A model generated the notes under the pieces. The model was not told the DNA's origin, did no database searches, and was given only the letters and a program-made list of their open reading frames with translations. Shown here one piece after another: positions 26,691 through 36,453 of a DNA stretch of 64,000 bases (within the stretch, counting starts at the first letter, position 1; each line of letters begins with the position of its first letter). The DNA is taken from NCBI GenBank assembly GCA_964396595.1, contig CAYNFR010000002.1, positions 62,001-126,000 on the forward strand, written 5' to 3'. Position numbers and translations under genes: made by a program. Source of the stretch: CAYNFR01 sp964396595 (lineage in GTDB: Bacteria; Bacteroidota; Bacteroidia; Chitinophagales; Saprospiraceae).

Positions 26691-27800
26691 ATGAAGATCC
26701 ATAAAATAGAAATCATTCCTGCTCAGATAAAGCTCAACGAACCCTTTGTTATATCTAAAGGGCCACTATATCATGCGACCATCACTATTGTCAAAATATA
26801 TACTTCTGACGGCTTATACGGCATCGGCGAATGCTGTCCTTACCGCACCATTCATACAGAAACCCAAGAGGGTACCGTCGCCGCAGGTCTTCGCATCGCC
26901 AATGCGATAATCGGGATGGATGCCGGCGAGATACACAGAATTGTCGGTATCATGGATCGCATCATGTCCGGTAATGCTTCTATCAAGAGTGCATTCGATC
27001 TAGCCTTATATGATCTTAATGCAAAAGTGGTCGGATTACCTGTTTATAAGTATCTCAATGGTCGATCCGATAAAAAAATAGTCACTGACATGACGATAAG
27101 TCTGCTGGACAAGGATAAGATGGTCGAGAAGGCTATTGAATATAGAGAAAAGGGGTTTCCGGTACTCAAAGTTAAGTTAGGAGAGCGCCCATCCATTAAG
27201 GACGTAGATCGCATGATTGCTATAAGAGATGTCGTAGGGGATATTCCTTTACGGATCGATGCGAATCAGGGCTGGAACAGCCACGAGGCTATCAAAGCGC
27301 TTCAGGCAATGGCCTATCTCGAAATAGAGCATTGTGAAGAGCCTATATCTGCCATTAATCATTATGATTTAGCCAGAATCAGATCGCTTAGCCCGATTCC
27401 AATAATGGGTGACGAGACGGTATTTACGCATCGAGATGCCATCCAAATGATTGTCTCAGAGTGTATTGACTTGATCAATATTAAACTCGGCAAATCAGGA
27501 GGTATAAGCCACGCTATGAAGATAGCCGGTATGGCAGAATCTCTTGATATGTATTGTCAGGTGGGTGTATTCAGTGAGTCACGGTTGGGTATTGCGGCCG
27601 CAGTTCATTTCTCCAGAGTGTGGGAGAATATTGTCTTCTTTGATCTCGATTCTCCATTGATGCACGAAGAGGATCCGGTGATCGGGGGAGCGCAATATGC
27701 TCGCGACTGGTCTGTCCATGTAGATGATACACCGGGCCTAGGCGCGGATTATGATCCGGCTTTTCTATCACGATTTGACCATATTATAGTAAAAACTTAA
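26691..27800 (+). CDS. Enolase-superfamily enzyme, probable dipeptide epimerase
   Basis: Mandelate racemase/muconate lactonizing family, 369 residues from ATG 26691 (26688 is an equal alternative). The acid/base pair is the KVKLG motif; metal ligands are Asp in RIDANQGW, Glu in EHCEEPI and Asp in MGDET; the second catalytic Lys is in INIKLGKSGG. This layout fits L-Ala-D/L-Glu or other dipeptide epimerases used in cell-wall peptide recycling. Its stop codon shares the bases TTAA with the convergent polA stop. Confidence 0.85.
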   Translation: MKIHKIEIIPAQIKLNEPFVISKGPLYHATITIVKIYTSDGLYGIGECCPYRTIHTETQEGTVAAGLRIANAIIGMDAGEIHRIVGIMDRIMSGNASIKSAFDLALYDLNAKVVGLPVYKYLNGRSDKKIVTDMTISLLDKDKMVEKAIEYREKGFPVLKVKLGERPSIKDVDRMIAIRDVVGDIPLRIDANQGWNSHEAIKALQAMAYLEIEHCEEPISAINHYDLARIRSLSPIPIMGDETVFTHRDAIQMIVSECIDLINIKLGKSGGISHAMKIAGMAESLDMYCQVGVFSESRLGIAAAVHFSRVWENIVFFDLDSPLMHEEDPVIGGAQYARDWSVHVDDTPGLGADYDPAFLSRFDHIIVKT

Positions 27801-30565
27801 TGAGCCTCTAGCCAATTATCTCCCACCTCCATCTCAACAATGATCGGTACGCGGAGATGGGGTAGGGCGGTTATCATATTTTCCCTTACCAGTTGTTTGA
27901 CTTGCTCGAGTTCCGGTTTATATACATCAAATACAAGCTCGTCATGTACCTGCATGATCATTTTTGATTGCAATTTCATTTCATTTATCGCATGTTGAAT
28001 TTTGATCATGGCTATTTTGATCATATCGGCCGCAGTTCCTTGAATGGGGGTGTTGATGGCCATTCTCTCGGCGTTGCTCCGGGCAAGCGAGTTACGAGAG
28101 TTGATATCTCTGAGGGATCTTTTACGACCGACCAGGGTGGTGACATATCCATGCTTACGGGCAAATTCGATGGTGTCATCCATATATTTTTTCAAGCCTT
28201 TGTATTTTTTAAAATAGCTTTCGATTAGTTCTGTGGCCTCCGTGCGCTTGATTGTCAGCTGTCTGGAAAGATTGGTGGCTCCGGCACCATAGATAATACT
28301 AAAGTTGACCGTCTTAGCATTCCTTCTTTGCTCGGCTGTCACCTCTGCCAAGGGCACATTATAAACACCGGCTGCTGTGGCGCGATGGATGTCATCTGAT
28401 TCTTGAAACGCTGCGAGCATGGCTTCGTCCTTGCTGATTTCGGCTATTAAGCGCAATTCTATCTGCGAATAGTCAGCAGCAAGCAGAATATGATCAGCAT
28501 CCCGAGGGATGAAAGCTTTTCTGATTTCACGCCCCGCAGCGTTTTTTATGGGGATGTTTTGCAGGTTGGGGTTTTCGCTACTGAGACGACCTGTCGCGGC
28601 ACGAGCTTGATTGTAAGAAGTGTGAATCCGACCCGACCTGGGATTTATCATCGTCGGCAAGGCGTCTACGTATGTTGACTTCAGCTTAGCATACTTGCGA
28701 TATTCGAGAATATCATTGACTATAGGATGTTCGTAAGCTAGTTCATTCAGTTTTTCTACATCTGTGGAATATTGTGCTGTAGCAGTCTTGCTCCATCGGT
28801 ATGGGATTTTGAGCTTATCGAACAGTACCTCACCCACTTGCTTGGGAGAAGCAATATTAAATTCAGTGCCCGCTTTTTCGTAGATTTTATTTCTGGCGTT
28901 GAGAATTTCTTTCTCTAGCTCGAGGCTGTAATTATTGAGAAAATCTGCATCAACACGTACACCGGCATACTCCATTTCAGACAAGACTCTGATAAGGGGC
29001 ATTTCGATGGTGTTAAAGAGCTCGGTCAGGTTTTCTTTTTTGAGAAGTGGCTCGAAGTATTCTTTCAGTTGAAAAGTGATGTCTGCGTCCTCGACTGCAT
29101 AATCGACGAGTTCCTCCAGAGGCACTTGACGCATAGATTTTTGCTTAGAGCCGCTTTTACCTATGAGTTGTTTGATCGGTATCATCTGGTAGGACAGGTA
29201 GCTTTCGGCGAGAAAGTCCAGTTTGTGTCTGAGGTCCGGTTCGAGTAGATAGTGAGCAATCATCGAATCAAAGTAGGGCTCACTGACTTCCACACCGTAC
29301 CAGCGTAATACATTGATATCGTACTTGATGTTTTGGCCTATTTTGAGGATAGAATTGCTTGTCAGCGGGGCAGAAAAAAAGGACAGGATTCTCTGCGCCT
29401 CTTGTTGGTCTTCGGGTATAGGGATATAATAGCCGCTGCCTTTTTCCCACGAAATGGCCAGGCCTACCAGCTCCACAGCTTGAGAGTCGAGTCCTGTGGT
29501 CTCTGTATCGAAACAAAAGGCTTTTTGTGCAAGCAACTGTGAGGCTAGCTGCTGATATTCTGTGTCAGTATTGACTAGGGTATAATGTGGATGGTGATCT
29601 TTGATCGACTTTTTGCCAATGTTATATGTGGGGTTTTCGTCTTGCTTCTCTTCGATCGGCATAGAGAACAGCGTACCTTCATAGCTCTGCTGTGTTTTTT
29701 CTCCGAGAATATTTTCTGCTAGTGTGCGGAATTCTAACTCTTTGAATAATTCAGAAAGCCGTCTTCTGTCAAATCCTTCTATTTCGTATGCCGCGGCATC
29801 AAATGTGATCGGCACAGCGATGTTGATGGTGGCAAGTCGTTTAGAGAGTAAGGCTTGATCAGCATAGTTGATCACATTCTCGCGTTGTTTGCCTTTAAGT
29901 TTATCAGCATTGGAGATGACATTTTCGACGGAGTCAAATTGTTCAATTAAACCGAGGGCGGTTTTCGGGCCTATGCCGGGTATGCCAGGGATGTTGTCAA
30001 CGCTGTCACCTTGCAGACCCAGCATATCTATGACTTGCTCGGGAGATTTAATACCCCATTGTGACAGGATCTCGGGCACACCGAGTATTTCGACATCGTT
30101 GCCTTGCCGTCCCGGTTTATACATGAATATTTTATCTTCTACCAGTTGTGCATAGTCTTTGTCGGGAGTAACCATATAAACGTCAAAGCCTTCTTTAGCT
30201 GCTTGCTTTGCTATGGTTCCGATGACATCATCGGCTTCGAAATTTTCAACCGTAATGATCGGAATATTAAATGCCTCTACGATCTTGCGGATGTAGGGCA
30301 GGGCTATGATGATGTCTTCCGGCGTGGCGTCACGATTAGCTTTGTACTCAGGGAAGTACGCGTGTCTGAAGACATTGCCAGGAGGGTCAAATGCCACGGC
30401 AAGATGCGAAGGCTTTTGATTGCTGATGAGATCCCAGAGAGTGCGCACGAAGCCGGTAATGGCAGAGGTGTTAATCCCCTTGGAGTTAATAAGAGGTCTT
30501 GTTATAAAGGCATAATGCGCTCTGTAAACTAGGGCGTGTCCATCGAGCAAAAAAAGTTTTTTCAT
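27797..30565 (-). CDS. polA: DNA polymerase I
   Basis: 922 residues. N-terminal 5'-3' exonuclease (about 1-290, LFLLDGHALVYRAHYAF and the GDSVDNIPGIPGIGPKTA helix-hairpin-helix), a 3'-5' exonuclease with intact DEDD residues (CFDTETTGLD, and the final Asp in YAVEDADIT), and the polymerase domain with motif A DYSQIELR, motif B RRNAKTVNFSIIYG and motif C QVHDELVFD. So this is a proofreading-competent Pol I. A perfect -7 box lies 26 bases upstream. Confidence 0.98.
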   Translation of the reverse strand: MKKLFLLDGHALVYRAHYAFITRPLINSKGINTSAITGFVRTLWDLISNQKPSHLAVAFDPPGNVFRHAYFPEYKANRDATPEDIIIALPYIRKIVEAFNIPIITVENFEADDVIGTIAKQAAKEGFDVYMVTPDKDYAQLVEDKIFMYKPGRQGNDVEILGVPEILSQWGIKSPEQVIDMLGLQGDSVDNIPGIPGIGPKTALGLIEQFDSVENVISNADKLKGKQRENVINYADQALLSKRLATINIAVPITFDAAAYEIEGFDRRRLSELFKELEFRTLAENILGEKTQQSYEGTLFSMPIEEKQDENPTYNIGKKSIKDHHPHYTLVNTDTEYQQLASQLLAQKAFCFDTETTGLDSQAVELVGLAISWEKGSGYYIPIPEDQQEAQRILSFFSAPLTSNSILKIGQNIKYDINVLRWYGVEVSEPYFDSMIAHYLLEPDLRHKLDFLAESYLSYQMIPIKQLIGKSGSKQKSMRQVPLEELVDYAVEDADITFQLKEYFEPLLKKENLTELFNTIEMPLIRVLSEMEYAGVRVDADFLNNYSLELEKEILNARNKIYEKAGTEFNIASPKQVGEVLFDKLKIPYRWSKTATAQYSTDVEKLNELAYEHPIVNDILEYRKYAKLKSTYVDALPTMINPRSGRIHTSYNQARAATGRLSSENPNLQNIPIKNAAGREIRKAFIPRDADHILLAADYSQIELRLIAEISKDEAMLAAFQESDDIHRATAAGVYNVPLAEVTAEQRRNAKTVNFSIIYGAGATNLSRQLTIKRTEATELIESYFKKYKGLKKYMDDTIEFARKHGYVTTLVGRKRSLRDINSRNSLARSNAERMAINTPIQGTAADMIKIAMIKIQHAINEMKLQSKMIMQVHDELVFDVYKPELEQVKQLVRENMITALPHLRVPIIVEMEVGDNWLEAH

Positions 30566-30591
30566 GTCAGTCGGTCTAGATCCTATTGGCT

Positions 30592-30599
30592 CAAAGATA
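30592..30599 (-). promoter_or_regulatory. -7 box of polA promoter
   Basis: TATCTTTG on the minus strand, followed by A rather than the usual C, 26 bases before the polA start. Confidence 0.55.
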
Positions 30600-30764
30600 G
30601 TATTATGATCAGTTCTTCACATCGGATAATCACGGTTGTAACAATGGCGGAAATTGACAGGATGTGCGTCATGGTAAAAAACCTAAGGTGCAAATGGTAC
30701 ATTTCCACATCGCACCAGCCGACCCACAAGGCAACCCTCAAAACACCAAAAGAGTCATTTTTTG

Positions 30765-31065
30765 CCAACGCTCGGACTAACGAACGGACAATTAGAAGTC
30801 AATGCCATGCAACGTAAGCTCATGTATATAAAAGACTGGATTGAGGTTTTGGATGGGTTTATCAAAATGAACTGACAAGATGTGTTAACCACCGCACATA
30901 ATTTCGACAGAGTTAGCTCAGTGCAAAGTATTAGCAGAGTATGTAGCCTATAAGTAAGAATCTGATGAAGAACTGTCAGAAGTTGAAAAACAGTTCACTG
31001 CAATCATAGTGAAAGCAAACAAAAGTCTGAAAGCATTGAAAACAAAAAATATAAAGAAAGACTAA
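30765..31065 (+). pseudogene. Relic of a RhuM-family (virulence RhuM) protein, C-terminal part
   Basis: Read in frame from 30807, a peptide AMQRKLMYIKDWIEVLDGF is followed by an in-frame TGA, then QDVLTTAHNF; after a frame change near 30927 comes VLAEYVAYK, a TAA, then ESDEELSEVEKQF and a lysine-rich end with a stop at 31063-31065. This order (ML..DWI..LD.F, DVL..A, A..EY..YK, EVEK.F) matches the C-terminal region of RhuM-like proteins found on genomic islands. At least two internal stops and one frameshift make it non-functional. The upstream part is too eroded to delimit. Confidence 0.55.
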
Positions 31066-31354
31066 TGGCATTTATGTATGATATACTTTTACAGGAATTT
31101 GGTAAAAGAGCCGGAGCATAGCTTACCGTTCATAATCACAAAACCGACAATTTAAAGCCTGGGTTTGGTGAGCGCCTAACGCACAATCAATACGGAAAAA
31201 AACACCTACTAAATTTAAGGCGGGATCAACAACAGAGTGTATGTGGCAATAAAGTTATTTAAAGAATGGTCTTTGCTTCAGAGAAAGCTTGTTCTGAATT
31301 GAGAGGTGAATAATTTAATTGGCCATTGTCTACACACTCATATAGATTTAAATC

Positions 31355-31678
31355 ATGTTAGAAGACCTTATACGTAAAGAGCTCTCCACAGCACCGCTTA
31401 ATCTTCCCACCATCGCGGATGAACAAGAGGCCGCAACAGATCTGCTCGTGGCAATACACAATAGGGTCAAAGAATTAATGGCAGAGGATAGCGGACTGTT
31501 ATTTAGTTACTTGTATCGACTCGATGTTAAGGAAGAGCTAGTTGAGCAAGCTATGAATGGCTTGATAGATGCCGACTCGTCGCTTGCATTGGCCAAAATT
31601 ATTCTGTCTAGGCAGCTGGAGCGTGTAAAAACAAAGAAAAGCTATCGGCAAGATCCTATAGATGGGTGGGAGTGGTGA
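31355..31678 (+). CDS. Conserved small helical protein, unknown function
   Basis: 107 residues, acidic, all-helical by eye, no signal or membrane segment. Features such as DSGLLFSYLYRLDVKEE and LAKIILSRQLERVKTKKSY are of a kind seen in small uncharacterised Bacteroidota proteins with a LLYRIDV-type core. No domain name can be given. It stands alone between the eroded region and the thioesterase gene. Confidence 0.6.
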   Translation: MLEDLIRKELSTAPLNLPTIADEQEAATDLLVAIHNRVKELMAEDSGLLFSYLYRLDVKEELVEQAMNGLIDADSSLALAKIILSRQLERVKTKKSYRQDPIDGWEW

Positions 31679-31827
31679 CGGGGTACAATGTTATCATCAA
31701 TTGATAATAACGCAGGCGTCTGAAAAGATCATTGATTAAGCCCTTGGATTGGCGAGCTTAAGAGTTGCCTGCTATAAGTTCTGACATCCGTATTATGATT
31801 TGTTTCTTATGTTTTATCACTTGCTAC

Positions 31828-32562
31828 CTACTTCTCTCTTACCATTCCATCCGCCAGCATTGCGGTCGAACCATCTTCTTTAGTGATCAAGAAAATGATT
31901 TTATCCTTGTCGATCTGAGCTTGAGTGACCAGTTTTTCGCCGTATTGACATTCTGATTTAATCTGAAAGGATAGTTGTGTTAGCTCATATTTTTTATGCC
32001 ATTCTAAGGGGAGCGCATTGAGCATGATTCGAACATAAACCAGATTATTGGTGTGATTATTCCAGTCAAGATCAAAATAATTGACAATATAAGATGATGT
32101 ATAATCTGCTCGCGTCAAACTTGCATATTGGCCGTCAGGCACAGGAAGTACTTTAGTCTGATCATCTTGTTTGAGATAGTGATATTGTGGTGGAATACGA
32201 ATAAGGCTTCTCTTTTCGAGACAGAATAATGTCCATGTACTTGATGCGGAGGCAATTACCGCACCTGATTCGTCATACATGAAGTAGTCTCGATAAGCGA
32301 AAATACGATCTATCCCGGCAGGATACGTCAATATTCTTACAGACTCACCTATAACAGGATAGCGACTTATATTTATTTTTTTACGCAATAAAACCCACGC
32401 TATGTTATCCGCTATCATATCCCGAAAAGAGCATTTTAAATCCATCACATTTCGCATGCTTCCTTCTTGCATAAGCATTAATAGAGCGGGCAATGTCATC
32501 CGAGTTTGGGTATCTACCTCGTGGGAGCGGATCACAAATGTATCTTCATATTTATGTTGCAT
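31828..32562 (-). CDS. Acyl-ACP thioesterase
   Basis: Double hotdog-fold enzyme of 244 residues that releases fatty acids from acyl carrier protein. The first hotdog has VDTQTRMTLPALLMLMQEGS; the second has the catalytic region DLDWNNHTNN, which matches the D-x-N-x-H-x-N-N active site of the FatA/FatB-type family. Cytoplasmic. Bacterial members probably trim fatty-acid synthesis or edit acyl pools; chain length preference is not predictable. Stands alone. Confidence 0.88.
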   Translation of the reverse strand: MQHKYEDTFVIRSHEVDTQTRMTLPALLMLMQEGSMRNVMDLKCSFRDMIADNIAWVLLRKKINISRYPVIGESVRILTYPAGIDRIFAYRDYFMYDESGAVIASASSTWTLFCLEKRSLIRIPPQYHYLKQDDQTKVLPVPDGQYASLTRADYTSSYIVNYFDLDWNNHTNNLVYVRIMLNALPLEWHKKYELTQLSFQIKSECQYGEKLVTQAQIDKDKIIFLITKEDGSTAMLADGMVREK

Positions 32563-32725
32563 AAGCAGATCTCGTGAGGGTGCATTGTTATTTGATGGCT
32601 GAAATTAAGGAATAAGCTCTTATTTCACGCGTATAGTAAGTTGGTAGCCACTAAAAGCCCTTTTTTTAGCTAGAATATAAGGCCTTAAATAATGAGATTA
32701 TTACATTCGTTGTTCTAAATAGGAT

Positions 32726-34063
32726 ATGGCTATGTCAAAAGTAATCATCGGAGATAAGGAATATTTTAAAGGGGTCGGGCAGATTCTATTTGAAGGGAGA
32801 GATAGTCGAAATCCATTGGCTTTTAAATGGTACGATCCAAATCTTCGTGTAGCTGGCAAGACGCTGAAGAAGCACTTTAAATTTGCTGTGGCTTATTGGC
32901 ATACGCTATGTAATGAAGGTGGTGATCCATTTGGTCCCGGAACGAAGATCTTTCCTTGGGCGACAGGTATTGATCCTATCCAGCGGGCAAAAGATAAGAT
33001 GGATGCGGCATTTGAGTTTATGACAAAGTTAGGTATGGAGTACTATTGTTTTCATGATGTAGACCTAATAGATGAAGGCAAGAACTTGGCTGAGTTTGAA
33101 AAGAGACTCGACATCATCACCGATTATGCCCTTCTAAAGATGAAGGCTAGCAAAATAAAAGTGCTATGGGGGACGGCAAACCTTTTCTCTAATCCCCGGT
33201 ATATGAATGGTGCTGCCACCAATCCTGACTTCAATGTAGTGGCATATGCCGGAGCACAAGTCAAAAATGCTATTGACGCCACGATAAAACTTGGTGGTGA
33301 GAACTATGTTTTTTGGGGAGGGAGAGAAGGCTACATGTCCCTATTAAATACACAGATGGGGCGTGAATTAGATCATCTAGCCACTTTCTTGCACATGGCC
33401 AGAGATTATGCGAGACAGAAGGGTTTTAAAGGTTACTTTTTCATAGAGCCCAAACCCATGGAGCCATCTAAGCACCAGTATGATTTTGATGCAGCTACCT
33501 GCCTCAACTTCTTGAGGCAATACGATCTGATGGCCGATTTTAAGCTCAATCTTGAGACTAATCACGCAACACTTGCACAGCATACCATGCAACATGAAAT
33601 GCAAGTGGCGGCAGATGCTGGGGCGCTGGGCAGCATGGATGCTAATAGGGGCGACTATCAGAATGGCTGGGACACGGATCAGTTTCCGGTAGATTTATAT
33701 GAATTGACGGAATGCATGTTAGTATTGTTGGAGTCGGGGGGATTTCAAGGAGGGGGCATAAATTTTGATGCTAAGACACGTCGTAATTCCACTGATCTGG
33801 AAGATATTTTTATTGCCCATATCGGAGGTATAGACAATTTTGCCAGATCATTAATTATAGCTGATCGCATAATGAAGGAGTCAGATTATAAGAAATGGCG
33901 CAAGGCTCGCTATGCCAGCTTTGACAAGGGCGAAGGACAAAAGTATGAACAAGGCAAATTAAAGCTCACGGATCTTCATCGTTATGCCAAGAAAAATGGG
34001 GAGCCGGTGCAGATAAGTGGCAAGCAGGAATTATATGAGAACTTGATAAATCAATTCATATAA
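32726..34063 (+). CDS. xylA: Xylose isomerase
   Basis: Converts D-xylose to D-xylulose (and glucose to fructose). 445 residues, the group II size. Catalytic His is in YYCFHDVDL, metal-binding residues lie in FIEPKPMEPSKHQYD, LETNHATLAQHTMQHE and DANRGDYQNGWDTD. ATG 32732 is a possible alternative start. No xylulokinase, xylose transporter or regulator is adjacent, so it is an orphan from the pathway point of view. A near-consensus box TACATTCG at 32702-32709 may be its -7 element. Confidence 0.97.
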   Translation: MAMSKVIIGDKEYFKGVGQILFEGRDSRNPLAFKWYDPNLRVAGKTLKKHFKFAVAYWHTLCNEGGDPFGPGTKIFPWATGIDPIQRAKDKMDAAFEFMTKLGMEYYCFHDVDLIDEGKNLAEFEKRLDIITDYALLKMKASKIKVLWGTANLFSNPRYMNGAATNPDFNVVAYAGAQVKNAIDATIKLGGENYVFWGGREGYMSLLNTQMGRELDHLATFLHMARDYARQKGFKGYFFIEPKPMEPSKHQYDFDAATCLNFLRQYDLMADFKLNLETNHATLAQHTMQHEMQVAADAGALGSMDANRGDYQNGWDTDQFPVDLYELTECMLVLLESGGFQGGGINFDAKTRRNSTDLEDIFIAHIGGIDNFARSLIIADRIMKESDYKKWRKARYASFDKGEGQKYEQGKLKLTDLHRYAKKNGEPVQISGKQELYENLINQFI

Positions 34064-34093
34064 CTAGGGCTTTACAGCCCAATATAAAATGCT

Positions 34094-34831
34094 ATGTTAT
34101 TCCCAATAGGCGACACCAATGTTCGTGGAGGGTATAAGCCGCTATTCAGTTACAGCTTTATAGCACTGAATATCATTATTTTCTTACTACAACTTAACAC
34201 ATCAGGTCATCTTGTATGTGCGTACGCGACTATCCCGAATGTTATTTTAAAAGGGGATCAATTACACACCTTGGTTTCGAGTATGTTTCTGCATGGAGGC
34301 TGGATGCACTTGATAGGCAATATGTTGTTTTTGTGGGTGTTTGGGGACAATATTGAAGCCATCATGGGGAATATTCGCTTCTTGATATTTTACCTGCTGG
34401 GTGGGTTATTTGCTACGTTTGCACATATTGCGGCAGGATTAGTAGCGGGCAGTCCCGAAATGGCCAGCTGCTGTGAGCCATGTGTGTTGTTAAATGCATG
34501 TGAAACAGCGAGTAGCGCTTGCCCCGGCAGCATTCCTTCGCTCGGGGCGAGTGGCGCTATTAGTGCTGTATTGGGGGCGTATATTGTCTTTTTTCCGAAG
34601 TCGCGCATCAAAGTATTGATATTCTTTTTCGTCACCACAGTACCGGCAGTTGTATTTTTAGGCTTGTGGTTTGTGGAGCAATTGATATCCGGGGTAGGAT
34701 CTATGGGGCCACTTACAGCTCAGACAGCAGGAGTGGCATGGTGGGCGCATATTGGTGGATTTATTTTTGGATTAATTTATGGCTGGATAAATAAAGACTT
34801 TGCAAGAGGGGTGTATATAGTCAGAGATTAA
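34094..34831 (+). CDS. Rhomboid intramembrane serine protease with Cys-rich loop
   Basis: 245 residues and about six membrane helices. Catalytic Ser153 is in GASGA and His219 in AHIGG; the LHGGWMHLIGNM helix is the conserved L1/TM2 region. The segment 119-150, just before the serine helix, holds five cysteines (126, 127, 130, 136, 143) in a polar loop, which standard bacterial rhomboids lack. They could form disulfides or bind metal. It starts 30 bp after xylA on the same strand; a functional link to xylA is not expected. Confidence 0.92.
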   Translation: MLFPIGDTNVRGGYKPLFSYSFIALNIIIFLLQLNTSGHLVCAYATIPNVILKGDQLHTLVSSMFLHGGWMHLIGNMLFLWVFGDNIEAIMGNIRFLIFYLLGGLFATFAHIAAGLVAGSPEMASCCEPCVLLNACETASSACPGSIPSLGASGAISAVLGAYIVFFPKSRIKVLIFFFVTTVPAVVFLGLWFVEQLISGVGSMGPLTAQTAGVAWWAHIGGFIFGLIYGWINKDFARGVYIVRD

Positions 34832-34875
34832 TAACCTGAGGAGTCATTGTGTGCATAGACGCACTTCTTAAAGGG

Positions 34876-35859
34876 TTAATAGGCGCTCAGGGTTTTGTCA
34901 CTTAGTTCTTCAATTTTATCAAACAGCACACAAGGCACTTCGCGCTCACTTGCAAAAAAAGATCTTACTCGTGTGTTTTTCTGAGCATTATTGGTTGTTC
35001 GAATAAATATAGCCTTAATCCTTCCCGGAAAATCGCCGGCGATGGCCAGATAGATATCCGCATCCCATTCAGCAGCGTCGCCTATGAGATAAAAAGATAG
35101 ATGCTCGAATGATTTTATTGTTCGCGCGATTTCGCGATACTTGGTCATTTTGATGATCTGCTTCGCGGGTCGGGCAATTTTGAGATCTCGAAGAAGCATT
35201 ATCCCTTTGGGAAAATTATTGTGATTGAGGAAGGATTGTAGGTAATCGAAAAAATTCCAAGGACTATTGGATATATAAAACAAAGGGAGCTTCGCGCCGG
35301 AGATGTTAATTAATCTTTTATAAAAAGCGGCAGTATCTCCAAAACTCTGACGTTGATATGGCCCGACAAAAAACGAATTATACAAGAGTCTCCACTTAAG
35401 CCGAGAGATTACCCCGGTGATTAGGATAGTATCATCTATATCGCTTATTACACCATATGGGTAATTCTTGAAAAACAATGTTGCTTCTCTACTGACATGA
35501 TAAGTACTTAGCCTGCCGTGATTACTCTTTTGTGCCGGAAGCTCGACCGTTATCGACGCGGCATTAATGGAAGAGGGATCAAAAATTAAGGGCTCGATCA
35601 GTTCAAAATAACCCTCCTTGTTTCCTTTAATGTTGAATTCTTTAGCCTTGTCTTCTCCGATGGTCAGCCTGATATTGAGATGGAGACATCGTAGCTCAAG
35701 TGTGTTCAACCGCTTGTAGGTGTTGAATAAATTAGTCCACCATCTATCCGATAAACTACTCAGAATGTTACGAAAAAGAAGAATCCTGCCCCTGACAACA
35801 ATATGCGTCGGGCTTAAATAGCAGTGATAAACTTTGATGTTTACGCGTCTTGATACCAC
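34876..35859 (-). CDS. App1-like (DUF2183) phosphatase
   Basis: 327 residues. The HAD-type catalytic motif DIDDTI occurs in GVISDIDDTILITGV, followed by FYISNSPWNFFDYL and a lysine block with IKMTKYREI, and the distal acidic region LIGDAAEWDADIY. This is the layout of DUF2183 phosphatidate phosphatases such as yeast App1. Fungal App1 acts on phosphatidate; the bacterial substrate is not established. No signal peptide. Convergent with the rhomboid gene, 44 bp apart. Confidence 0.85.
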   Translation of the reverse strand: MVSRRVNIKVYHCYLSPTHIVVRGRILLFRNILSSLSDRWWTNLFNTYKRLNTLELRCLHLNIRLTIGEDKAKEFNIKGNKEGYFELIEPLIFDPSSINAASITVELPAQKSNHGRLSTYHVSREATLFFKNYPYGVISDIDDTILITGVISRLKWRLLYNSFFVGPYQRQSFGDTAAFYKRLINISGAKLPLFYISNSPWNFFDYLQSFLNHNNFPKGIMLLRDLKIARPAKQIIKMTKYREIARTIKSFEHLSFYLIGDAAEWDADIYLAIAGDFPGRIKAIFIRTTNNAQKNTRVRSFFASEREVPCVLFDKIEELSDKTLSAY

Positions 35860-35916
35860 AGCATAAAGATAAACGGGGCGGAGAATCCAAAGAATGAACT
35901 ACTGCGATATAGAAAT

Positions 35917-35944
35917 AAAAAAGCCGCTACGATAGGTAGCGGCT
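35917..35944 (-). terminator. Intrinsic terminator of rpsF-rpsR-rplI
   Basis: Nine-base perfect stem (35922-35930 with 35936-35944), five-base loop, and a T6 run on the minus strand. It lies 30 bp past the rplI stop. Confidence 0.85.
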
Positions 35945-35973
35945 CATGTGATAGTTTTTTATTCGACTTCTTC

Positions 35974-36420
35974 TTATTCTTGAACTAACTCAATATTAAC
36001 ACTGGATTTTACTTCAGGGTGAAGATTGAGATTCACCGTGTAAGTACCCACTTGCTTTATTTCTTCTGCTAATTCAATTTTCTTACGTGGCAGGTCAATG
36101 TTTAATTGCTCCTTCAGGGCATTGGCAACTTGAACACTTGTAATACTTCCGAAAATTTTTCCGGTAGTTCCCGCCTTGACACCGATCTTCAATACTTTTT
36201 CAGAAAGTGTATCAGCTATTTGCAAGTACTCATCAATGCGCTGAGTCTCTAGAGCTTGTTCCTTCGCGATGATGCTATCCAGCTTGCCTCTGTTAGTCAC
36301 ATTGGCTATAACAGCTAGGCCGTTAGGGATAAGATAATTGCGTCCGTAACCGGGCTTAACACTTACGATTTCGTGTTTGTCACCTAGTGTACTTATATTT
36401 TTGAGTAATATAACTTCCAT
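35974..36420 (-). CDS. rplI: 50S ribosomal protein L9
   Basis: 148 residues. The N-terminal rRNA-binding domain has MEVILLKN...GDKHEIVSVKPGYGRNYLIP and a long linking helix leads to the C-terminal domain. Last gene of rpsF-rpsR-rplI, followed by a strong terminator. Confidence 0.97.
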   Translation of the reverse strand: MEVILLKNISTLGDKHEIVSVKPGYGRNYLIPNGLAVIANVTNRGKLDSIIAKEQALETQRIDEYLQIADTLSEKVLKIGVKAGTTGKIFGSITSVQVANALKEQLNIDLPRKKIELAEEIKQVGTYTVNLNLHPEVKSSVNIELVQE

Positions 36421-36453
36421 GATCTTTAAGAATTAATACTTGTTAAACAATCA

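Larger units (their letters stand above)
30566..31354. other. 789-bp stretch without an intact gene
   Basis: Contains the polA promoter box near its left end and a decayed RhuM-like gene at about 30765-31065. From 31066 to 31354 I see no gene, hairpin or RNA; frames there are short and interrupted. The look is of eroded accessory DNA between core genes. Confidence 0.6.

Noticed and set aside
32726..34063. Xylose utilisation operon
   Set aside because: xylA stands alone; no xylulokinase, transporter or sugar regulator is adjacent.
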